Shown: positions 1-5,530 of the stretch, in pieces
Layout: the number at the start of each line of letters is the position of its first letter
Position numbering within the stretch: position 1 is the first letter of the stretch
Assembly (NCBI GenBank): GCA_016203345.1
Contig: JACQMZ010000002.1
Coordinates: 1 to 10,673, forward strand
Length of the DNA stretch: 10,673 nt
Origin: Candidatus Woesearchaeota archaeon
GTDB taxonomy: Archaea; Nanobdellota; Nanobdellia; Woesearchaeales; ARS49
Direction: 5' to 3'
Made by a program: the position numbers and the translations under genes
The notes under the pieces: model-generated
Told to the model about the DNA's origin: nothing
Databases searched by the model: none
The model's input: the letters and a program-made list of their open reading frames with translations, nothing else

Positions 1-8
1 GTATAGAA

Positions 9-20
9 GTATATAAATTT
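9..20 (+). promoter_or_regulatory. TATA-like element upstream of gene 1
   Basis: An A/T-only stretch (TATATAAATTTA) resembles an archaeal TATA box. Transcription from it would start near position 40, inside the loop of the hairpin at 28-66, so it is either an upstream promoter for gene 1 with a roughly 95-nt leader or unrelated to that gene. A second TATA-like element lies closer, at 79-87. Confidence 0.3.
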
Positions 21-27
21 ATTCACC

Positions 28-66
28 CGGTATTTCCGTGTGAGTAGCGCGAACTCGGAAATACCG
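28..66. repeat. Perfect 11-bp inverted repeat (hairpin)
   Basis: CGGTATTTCCG at 28-38 is exactly matched by its reverse complement CGGAAATACCG at 56-66, leaving a 17-nt loop. It lies outside any gene, between two TATA-like elements and upstream of gene 1. It could be an operator, a leader or terminator hairpin, or a small palindromic element. No T-run follows, so a simple terminator is not supported. Confidence 0.6.
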
Positions 67-78
67 AACAGCAAAACT

Positions 79-87
79 ATTATATAG
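79..87 (+). promoter_or_regulatory. TATA-like element, probable promoter of gene 1
   Basis: ATTATATAG (79-87) is followed after about 25 nt by a plausible transcription start near 108-110. The nearest ATG (113) is followed by a stop after four codons in its frame, so the gene would begin at the TTG at 135 or the GTG at 150 with a short leader. Confidence 0.4.
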
Positions 88-134
88 AGAAACGCTCACA
101 TCTCTTGCGGTGATGTGCTATCCCTGACGATCCT

Positions 135-1031
135 TTGGTTTCGCGGTTTGTGGCTGAGTACTTCGCGTTGAAGTCTGCGCTTGCTGAAGATAAGCTTGAT
201 TCTGCGTCTGCTTCGTATAGGCGGTTGTTGTCGTTGTATGATGACATGAACAGGTCTGGGCTGGCGAGTGTGCAGAAGGAGATGGCGTATCAGCAGATTT
301 TGAACGCTCATGAGGAGATTTCCCAGTTTAGGGCTGATCAGGGCAGGAATTCGACGAATTATGTTGCTATTGCAGTGGTGTTGATAATTGTGTCTACGGT
401 TATTTTTGTGAATCCTAATCTTGTGGGTTTGGCTGTGTTGAATGCCAGGCAGACTGTTGATTTGAATGTTGCGTTTATTGAGTCCAGCAGGCATGCGTTG
501 ACGTTGAAGGCGCCTCCTGCGTCTGTGATGGTGAGTGGAAAGGTGACTGGTCATGGCCGCGCTCAGTTGTATGTTGTTGCAGGGAGTGAGAAGCGGTTGG
601 TGTTTGATAATCAGCTTGTTCCTCTCGTAAATGGCACGTCTTTTTCAGATATTTGTTTGGACACGTGTCAGTTGTCAAATGTCGGCACTGATGAAATTCT
701 GCTTGTTGCCGAGTTGACTGACACTATTTTGTCGGTTGATTCGTTGACGTATGATCCTGATACGAATCGTCCGCCTGAGTACAGCGCTCCGGGAAGGAAT
801 ATTGTGGTGGATGGCACGACCACGCTGAATTTGCGGGATTATTTCTCAGATCCTGACAGCGATACGCTTGCGTTTGTTGCATTGCCTGTGGACGGGCTGG
901 ATACTCAGCTTATCGGCGCGATGCTGACGATTTCGCCGCGGGCTTCTGGCAATTACGATTTGCCTATTATCGCGTCTGATCCGCGTGACTCAACAAGAGT
1001 TATTCTTGGTATTCGGGCGACTGTAGGTTGA
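135..1031 (+). CDS. Single-pass membrane protein with cadherin-like outer domain
   Basis: About 298 residues from a TTG at 135; a GTG at 150 is an equally possible start, and no ATG fits because this frame is closed by a stop at 111-113. Residues 1-70 are charged and helical, resembling helical segments I have seen next to membrane anchors in DPANN surface proteins. Residues 76-101 form one strongly hydrophobic helix. The rest is beta-rich and presumably outside the cell, with one close cysteine pair (C174, C178). Residues 211-298 start with N-R-P-P and contain a Y-F-S-D-P-D-S-D motif, typical of cadherin-like/dystroglycan-type beta-sandwich domains that may bind calcium. The protein is likely anchored in the cytoplasmic membrane and displayed at the surface. 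No enzymatic residues are recognisable. It precedes the surface operon but is separated from it by a 356-bp gap and probably has its own promoter. Confidence 0.8.
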   Translation: MVSRFVAEYFALKSALAEDKLDSASASYRRLLSLYDDMNRSGLASVQKEMAYQQILNAHEEISQFRADQGRNSTNYVAIAVVLIIVSTVIFVNPNLVGLAVLNARQTVDLNVAFIESSRHALTLKAPPASVMVSGKVTGHGRAQLYVVAGSEKRLVFDNQLVPLVNGTSFSDICLDTCQLSNVGTDEILLVAELTDTILSVDSLTYDPDTNRPPEYSAPGRNIVVDGTTTLNLRDYFSDPDSDTLAFVALPVDGLDTQLIGAMLTISPRASGNYDLPIIASDPRDSTRVILGIRATVG

Positions 1032-1089
1032 GGTTGATGGCAGGAATGTGGACTGGTAAGGAAACAGGTGCGGAGTATGTCAAACGAAT

Positions 1090-1138
1090 AATAGTAAATC
1101 GCATTGATTAATGAACAAAAAGTCTGCGATTTACTATT
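1090..1138. repeat. Perfect 14-bp inverted repeat (hairpin 1 of a pair)
   Basis: AATAGTAAATCGCA (1090-1103) and TGCGATTTACTATT (1125-1138) are exact reverse complements separated by 21 nt. A second perfect hairpin begins two bases later. The arms share a partly similar core (TAGTAAATC here, TAGCGAATC in the second), so the two may be diverged copies of one palindromic element. Confidence 0.7.
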
Positions 1139-1139
1139 C

Positions 1140-1181
1140 TAGCGAATCTCGCAAAAGTTCAATAAATAACGAGATTCGCTA
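1140..1181. repeat. Perfect 12-bp inverted repeat (hairpin 2 of a pair)
   Basis: TAGCGAATCTCG (1140-1151) and CGAGATTCGCTA (1170-1181) are exact reverse complements with an 18-nt loop. It directly follows hairpin 1 and lies just upstream of the toxin-gene remnant. There are only two units with different stems, so this is not a CRISPR array. Confidence 0.7.
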
Positions 1182-1221
1182 TAAGAACAGACTGGAGGAA
1201 GCGCGCCCAGAGGATCGGCCT

Positions 1222-1307
1222 GTGATACTTCTCGATACGACTGTATTTATCGACTTGTGAAGGATTTCGACAAGATTAAGGACGTGAAGGTCAAAAAACC
1301 ATTTTGA
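1222..1307 (+). pseudogene. VapC-type PIN-domain toxin remnant with internal deletion
   Basis: From the GTG at 1222 the translation reads V-I-L-L-D-T-T-V-F-I-D-L and then stops (TGA 1258-1260). This is the classic first strand of a PIN-domain ribonuclease, including its first catalytic aspartate. Shifting frame at 1257 gives V-K-D-F-D-K-I-K-D-V-K-V-K-K-P-F and a stop at 1305-1307, which matches the usual C-terminal end of VapC proteins (the 'N-x-x-D/H-F-x-x-I' strand near the last acidic site). Intact PIN toxins are about 130 residues, so roughly 80-100 central residues, including the other catalytic acids, are missing, and the junction is out of frame. The upstream reading frame is open back to an ATG at 1111 but runs through the hairpins and is probably not genuine. 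No intact antitoxin gene is visible; a short frame ending at the TGA at 1223-1225 could be its tail. This is a dead gene. Confidence 0.65.
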
Positions 1308-1336
1308 GTTTTTATGCGTCAAGAACCACGACATTT

Positions 1337-1353
1337 CAAAAAGTCTTTAAACT
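1337..1353 (+). promoter_or_regulatory. BRE/TATA promoter of the surface operon
   Basis: A purine-rich run (CAAAAAG, 1337-1343) followed by TCTTTAAACT (1344-1353) fits an archaeal BRE plus TATA box. Transcription would start near 1375, giving a leader of about 13 nt that includes the ribosome binding site GAGGGG at 1378-1383, four bases before the ATG at 1388. Confidence 0.5.
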
Positions 1354-1387
1354 GTCACGAACACTTGATCTTGAAAAGAGGGGAATT

Positions 1388-4300
1388 ATGCGTGTTGTAC
1401 TGCTCGTATTGTTGGTGGCGAGTGTTCCGTTTGTGCACGCAGACGAGTTGAAAATTTCGATGTTGTCTGGAAAGGATAGGGTGTTTGGCTTTACGAAGGG
1501 CACTGATACGCTGGTGTTGGAAGTTTTGGCGTCTATTGATAGGGATGTTGCGGTTACTCCTGAGCAGGTGTTGGTTGATGTGCAGGGTGCGAAGGTGTTT
1601 CCGTCGTCGTGTGTTCCTCAGGCCGGTCAGTTTTTGTGTTCGTATTCTGAGCCTGTTGTGGATAGGGTGAAGCCTGTTTCTTACAAGGTGTCGTTGAAGG
1701 ATGATGGTGGTGCTGTTGTCAAGGAGATTGGCGACGTGTTGGTGGTGGACAATAAGGCGCCGTCTGTCACATTGTTTGTGTCGCCGGAAATTTCTAAGGG
1801 CGTTGGCCAGTTGCGGTTTGTTGTTGATGATGGGGTGGAGTGTTCTGGGCTAAAATCTGTGAAGGCGTTTGTGGAAGAGTCGCGGGAGGTGATTGCGGAG
1901 CGGACTTTTCCTGTGGAGACTTGTGTTACCGACGAGGTGTTGGCGTTTGAATTGAAGGCATCAAAGGGCAGGCTGAACGTGTGCGTGTCTGCGACAGATG
2001 CTTTGGGCCACGAGGGTGAGGGTTGTGTGCCGTTTGTGGTTGATAACGCTCCTCCTGCTGTTCGAACGGTGAGCGTGTATTCTAATCGCACTCCTCTATC
2101 AAGTATTGCTCCTGAAGGTGGTGTGTTTTCGTTGGGTGTCACGGTTGATGACGTGAGTGGTGTGAGTCCTTCTGGTGTTGTGGTGCGTGTGGACAAGTTG
2201 ACAGGTTCAGCGGGTGATGTGCGCAGTGCTGATCGTGTGGTGGATTCTGTTTTTTTTGTGGACAATATTCGTGTGGCTGCTGGTTCAGTGTGTGCAGGAA
2301 AGGTGACTGTGAAGGACAGTGCAGGAAACAGTGCTGAGAAGGATTTTTCGTGCAAGTTGGGTGTTGACGCAGAGGGTCCTGATCCTGTCAGCATCACGAC
2401 TGGCTTGAAGGGCGTGGATGGCGAGTTGTTGGTTGGTCCTGAGGGGGCAATTACTGCCACGATTCGCGAGAATGACGTTCTTGATCCTGCGAAAGTGTTC
2501 ATGAATTTGTTGGGAGTGACTGGGGAGAGCCAGCGTCGTGCTGAAAAGTGCGAGAAGAAAGAGGGCCAGTTGTGGGAGTGCGTGTGGGGTCCGTTGACTG
2601 TGACAGGCAAGCCTGGTCCGAAGGTTGTGGAATTGCTGGACGTGTCGACAGATGGTCTGGGAAACAGGTTTCAGAGGGGGTTGAAGGCAGAGGTGGAAGT
2701 GACGGATTTGGTGGTGTCGATTTCTGACATTTTGCACGCGCCGAAGTTTGTGCCTGCGACTGAGGCAGTGACGTTTTCTTTTTTCGTGACGCCTGCTGAG
2801 ATTCAGCCGCGTGTGGTATTAAACACAACGCCGTTCACTCTGTCTGGCGGGTTGCGCGAGGCAAACTGCGAAAAGGGCGCTGGCAAGTGGCAGTGTTCCT
2901 TGACTGTCACGAATCTGAAGCCGACGAAGGCGCCTGTTCCTGTGCAGTTTTTCTTGTCTGACGAGTCTGGAAACAATTTTGCGACAACGTATGCATTGGA
3001 CGTGTTTGAGGTTGAAGTGGGTTCGGGGGATTTTTTTACTTTGGTTGGTCTTGGCTTGCAGCCTCCTTCAGGTGTTGACCGTCGGGCTGCAACACAGATT
3101 CCGTACCCTGTTGCTGTCCAGCCGTTTTTCCAGTCTAAGGATCCGCTCGTCAGTGTTGCTTCTGTTGCGGTCGTGTGTAACGAGACGAACTTGATCGTGC
3201 CAGCGCAAGTGTTGAGCCCGCAGAGCAAGCAGCCGTTGATTTTGCTGAAGTTTAACCCTGCCGTGTCTGACATCAACACGTCTGACTTCTTGAAAGTAAA
3301 CTGCATTGTGAAAATTCTTGCGAAAAAAGACCGCACGATTTTTACCACGCCTGAAGTGAAGAATTTTACTGCAAAAGTTCCGTTGTACAATCTTCCACTT
3401 GGCTCCATTGACAAGACGATTCAGGCAAAAATAGATTCTGCTAATGTGTACAAGGAAAGTATTGAGGACAAGATTAAGCAGTACAAGAAAGTCAACCAGG
3501 TGTTGGGAGCTATGGCCGGGATTGGCACGACGATTGCGCAGGTGGATGCGGTGTGGAGTATTGTTACAGCAGCAATTTGGTTGGTTGCTTTTATCGCGAA
3601 GCAGACAGGGATACTCGCCGGCCTTGCTGTATCGATGTGGCAGAGTTCGTGCTGGGTATATGACATTTTTCACAGTTACACAATCATCCCGGGCGTTTGG
3701 GCGCCCGGATGGCCTATTCCATTAGGAAGTAATCCCTTGCCGAAAATGGCTGCGTTGATTAATTCGTGCCAGATGTGCCGTCATACAGGCGTGTACGATA
3801 TTCAATTGAGCGGGATTGCTGGGGATCTGGTTGTGGACGTTGATGCAGCAAAGGGGGCCAAAACGACTGTGCAGAACTTGCAGCAGTATTTGTGGGAGCC
3901 GCACAAGAGTATTCATGTTGCGGCGTTGTGTTTGTGTCCTGCAGGCATCGAGTACAATTTGAGAAAGGAGCGTCAGATTGCGTGCATTTACAGGAATTGT
4001 TTGCGCGAGCACGCCAAGCTTGGATTGCCTATGGCGAATTGCGACCGTACATTGATAGAACAGAATTGCCTGTATGTTGATAGCGCAGGGTGGAAGATTG
4101 CAGGGAGTGGTGGCATGGTGCGGATTTTCGGCAGGCTTTCAATTCTCTTCTTGGAAAAAATTCCTGAGATGGCTCTTGGCGCAGTGTGGACTGGTTTGTG
4201 TTATCCTTTTCTTCCTCAACAAATAGTCATACGGGAGACTGCGTGTTTAAGTCCAGTAGGTACAGCGCCTCTGTTTGTAGGGTGTGCTGTGTTGTCCGTG

Positions 4301-4399
4301 CCGTCTATGCTTCAGGAAACCGAGTTTTTTTCCGGCAACCGTTTCAATTTCAACCAGTATGGTTCTACTCTTGAGGGGGATGATTATTGTGGGGATTAG
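1388..4399 (+). CDS. Large secreted Ig-like, cysteine-rich surface protein
   Basis: 1003 residues from ATG 1388, chosen because GAGGGG lies 4 nt upstream and a clean signal peptide follows (M-R-V-V-L-L-V-L-L-V-A, cleavage likely after H-A near residue 18). In-frame upstream codons back to the TTG at 1304 would spoil the signal peptide. Residues 20-540 are beta-rich and look like four or five Ig-like modules, with D-x-x-G-N type ends near 310 and 525 and recurring close cysteine pairs (75/84, 388/398, 494/503). Residues 680-750 are helical, then strongly hydrophobic (about 703-750). Residues 755-1003 hold 13 cysteines, including C-Q-M-C (794-797), C-L-C (848-850), C-I-Y-R-N-C (866-871) and C885/C894, with more hydrophobic stretches at 910-970. 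I have the impression of similar Ig-plus-Cys-tail proteins in other DPANN genomes, always without function. It is the first gene of the operon and overlaps the next by up to 20 bp. Function unknown; a surface scaffold or export component is an inference. Confidence 0.85.
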   Translation: MRVVLLVLLVASVPFVHADELKISMLSGKDRVFGFTKGTDTLVLEVLASIDRDVAVTPEQVLVDVQGAKVFPSSCVPQAGQFLCSYSEPVVDRVKPVSYKVSLKDDGGAVVKEIGDVLVVDNKAPSVTLFVSPEISKGVGQLRFVVDDGVECSGLKSVKAFVEESREVIAERTFPVETCVTDEVLAFELKASKGRLNVCVSATDALGHEGEGCVPFVVDNAPPAVRTVSVYSNRTPLSSIAPEGGVFSLGVTVDDVSGVSPSGVVVRVDKLTGSAGDVRSADRVVDSVFFVDNIRVAAGSVCAGKVTVKDSAGNSAEKDFSCKLGVDAEGPDPVSITTGLKGVDGELLVGPEGAITATIRENDVLDPAKVFMNLLGVTGESQRRAEKCEKKEGQLWECVWGPLTVTGKPGPKVVELLDVSTDGLGNRFQRGLKAEVEVTDLVVSISDILHAPKFVPATEAVTFSFFVTPAEIQPRVVLNTTPFTLSGGLREANCEKGAGKWQCSLTVTNLKPTKAPVPVQFFLSDESGNNFATTYALDVFEVEVGSGDFFTLVGLGLQPPSGVDRRAATQIPYPVAVQPFFQSKDPLVSVASVAVVCNETNLIVPAQVLSPQSKQPLILLKFNPAVSDINTSDFLKVNCIVKILAKKDRTIFTTPEVKNFTAKVPLYNLPLGSIDKTIQAKIDSANVYKESIEDKIKQYKKVNQVLGAMAGIGTTIAQVDAVWSIVTAAIWLVAFIAKQTGILAGLAVSMWQSSCWVYDIFHSYTIIPGVWAPGWPIPLGSNPLPKMAALINSCQMCRHTGVYDIQLSGIAGDLVVDVDAAKGAKTTVQNLQQYLWEPHKSIHVAALCLCPAGIEYNLRKERQIACIYRNCLREHAKLGLPMANCDRTLIEQNCLYVDSAGWKIAGSGGMVRIFGRLSILFLEKIPEMALGAVWTGLCYPFLPQQIVIRETACLSPVGTAPLFVGCAVLSVPSMLQETEFFSGNRFNFNQYGSTLEGDDYCGD
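4373..4379 (+). promoter_or_regulatory. Ribosome binding site that bears on the start of gene 3
   Basis: GAGGGGG lies inside the end of gene 2. It directly touches the ATG at 4380 but is 9 nt from the GTG at 4389, a more usual spacing. Both starts give a functional-looking signal peptide, so the true start may be GTG 4389. Confidence 0.45.
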
Positions 4400-4853
4400 G
4401 TTTGTTTGTGTGCTGGTGTTGTGCGCCGCGATGGTTGTTGCCCAGAACCCTGCAATCCCGACTCTGCCGTGGTACAATGTCGAGCCGTGGGAAGTGGAGG
4501 TCTGCCACAAGTGGGGTGGCCGTCAGGCGCCTGTGCAGGGCGTTGTTGAGCAGGGCTTGAACACGTTTGGAGACATGACGATGACTGTGCAGGGCAAGAG
4601 GGTGAAGACGTTTGCTGGCGAGTTTTTGTATGAAGTAGCGTACTATTTGGAGAGTTTTTCTGCAGTGACAAAATATCAGGTTGAGATGATTAATCCAAAA
4701 CAGCAGACTGCAAAACTGATCGCTTCTGGCGAGCTTGGCCCGCAGTCTGGTGCTGCTGATTTTGTGTCAGAATATCTTAACGACACCTTTACTCACGTCC
4801 GCTTGACGCATGACCGTGGCGTGATTGTGTCGCCGATTATCGAGGTGAGGTGA
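4380..4853 (+). CDS. Small secreted protein of the surface operon
   Basis: 157 residues from ATG 4380 (154 from the alternative GTG 4389). The N-terminus is a signal peptide: hydrophobic residues 7-20 ending in V-V-A, cleavage probably after A21 before Q-N-P. The mature part starts with a tryptophan/proline-rich segment (L-P-W-Y-N-V-E-P-W, 29-37), contains one cysteine (C42) and continues as a mixed beta-rich domain ending in I-I-E-V-R. No transmembrane helix follows the signal. The gene starts within the end of gene 2 and its TGA shares one base with the next ATG (4853), so translational coupling is likely. I do not recognise the family. Because it is sandwiched between other exported and membrane proteins, it is probably a small external subunit of the same complex. 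Confidence 0.8.
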   Translation: MIIVGIRFVCVLVLCAAMVVAQNPAIPTLPWYNVEPWEVEVCHKWGGRQAPVQGVVEQGLNTFGDMTMTVQGKRVKTFAGEFLYEVAYYLESFSAVTKYQVEMINPKQQTAKLIASGELGPQSGAADFVSEYLNDTFTHVRLTHDRGVIVSPIIEVR

Positions 4854-5530
4854 TGAAGAAACTCATCGTGGCATTTGGCTTTCATGTCTTATTCGCTGCA
4901 TTGCTCGTGCTCGGAATCTTTCTCAGTGTCAACATTTTTTATGCTGGCGCGTGGCGGCTTGTTGAGAATCCTGTGTTGAAGGCACTGGCGCCTGCTCCTG
5001 AAACTATTTTTGAGCGGATGAGTGAAGTCAGTAGTTTGGAGCCAGACATTACACGGACGTATCTGTTGTTTGCGTTGGCGGCGGTGGTGTTGTTTGCTTC
5101 CATGACAGTAGCGTTCGTGTCGTATGCCCGCATGGTGCACGTGTTGTCTGCGTCGCGTGAGGGTTGGGTGAAAGCGTTGAAAACGTCAGCGATATTCGTG
5201 TCGTGCGTGTTGGCTCCTTTTTTCGCAAGTTTTTTTGTGGGAAAGGTCTGGCTGCCGGCTGTGGTGTTTGTGCTGTCCGTTATAGTTTCATTTTTTGCCA
5301 CTCCGCTCGTGTTCATGCACGTGGCGTTGAGAGTTTCGTGGCAAAGGGTGGTACGGGCGTGGGTTAAGCAAATTCCAGTGCTTGCACTTGCTGGTTTTGG
5401 AATGCTGGTGGTTGCGGTATCTTTGGCGCAGTTGGCGAAGTCTGTATTTGTTGCGCTGGTGCCTGCAATGTTGGTGTTGGTCGTGAGTTTATACTGTCAT
5501 GTGAGGGTGATTGAATGCGCGGCCAGGTAA
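4853..5530 (+). CDS. Six-helix integral membrane protein of the surface operon
   Basis: 225 residues. Start ATG 4853 is preceded by a strong ribosome binding site (GAGGTGAGG, 4842-4850) and shares one base with the previous stop; a GTG at 4850 would add a single residue. Hydrophobic helices are visible at about 8-30, 70-91, 110-130, 132-156, 173-193 and 197-217. A 40-residue loop between helices 1 and 2 (about 31-69) contains A-P-A-P-E and acidic residues. Basic residues between helices 2 and 3 (R101, K108, K110) and helices 4 and 5 (R160-K172) place those loops in the cytoplasm by the positive-inside rule, which puts the long first loop outside. There are no conserved transporter motifs, charged residues within helices or nucleotide-binding sites. 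It may be the membrane platform for the exported proteins on either side. It overlaps the next gene by 16 bp. Confidence 0.82.
   Translation: MKKLIVAFGFHVLFAALLVLGIFLSVNIFYAGAWRLVENPVLKALAPAPETIFERMSEVSSLEPDITRTYLLFALAAVVLFASMTVAFVSYARMVHVLSASREGWVKALKTSAIFVSCVLAPFFASFFVGKVWLPAVVFVLSVIVSFFATPLVFMHVALRVSWQRVVRAWVKQIPVLALAGFGMLVVAVSLAQLAKSVFVALVPAMLVLVVSLYCHVRVIECAAR

Larger units (their letters stand above)
1032..1387. other. 356-bp gap: hairpins, vapC remnant, promoter of gene 2
   Basis: No intact gene is supported here. The stretch holds two consecutive perfect hairpins (1090-1138 and 1140-1181), a PIN-domain toxin remnant (1222-1307) and the TATA box of the next gene (about 1344-1353). Its A-rich sequence contrasts with the G+T-rich plus strand of the flanking genes. 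It reads as a decayed toxin-antitoxin insertion site. Confidence 0.6.

Noticed and set aside
109..127. C/D-box-like motifs (GTGATGT ... CTGA)
   Set aside because: Only one poor box pair, no second pair and no guide-length spacing; not enough for an sRNA call.
1038..1112. Short reading frame M-A-G-M-W-T-G-K ... K-R-I-I-V-N-R-I-D as a VapB antitoxin
   Set aside because: Only about 24 residues, no ribosome binding site, and similarity to antitoxin starts is limited to a few residues; it also runs into hairpin 1.
1090..1181. CRISPR repeats
   Set aside because: Only two hairpins with different stem sequences and no spacer-repeat periodicity.
1111..1260. A 49-residue protein from ATG 1111 ending in D-T-T-V-F-I-D-L
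   Set aside because: Its first half is the translation of the two hairpins; only the end is recognisable, as a PIN-domain remnant, so it is recorded as a pseudogene from 1222.
1681..2610. Long minus-strand open frame (309 codons) opposite gene 2
   Set aside because: Low-complexity Ser/Thr/Pro-rich translation produced by the base bias of the plus-strand gene, which has a signal peptide and clear domains.
3689..3708. GC-rich inverted repeat CCGGGCG / CGCCCGG
   Set aside because: It lies inside gene 2 and encodes a P-G-V-W-A-P-G-W segment; a 7-bp stem in coding DNA is likely incidental.
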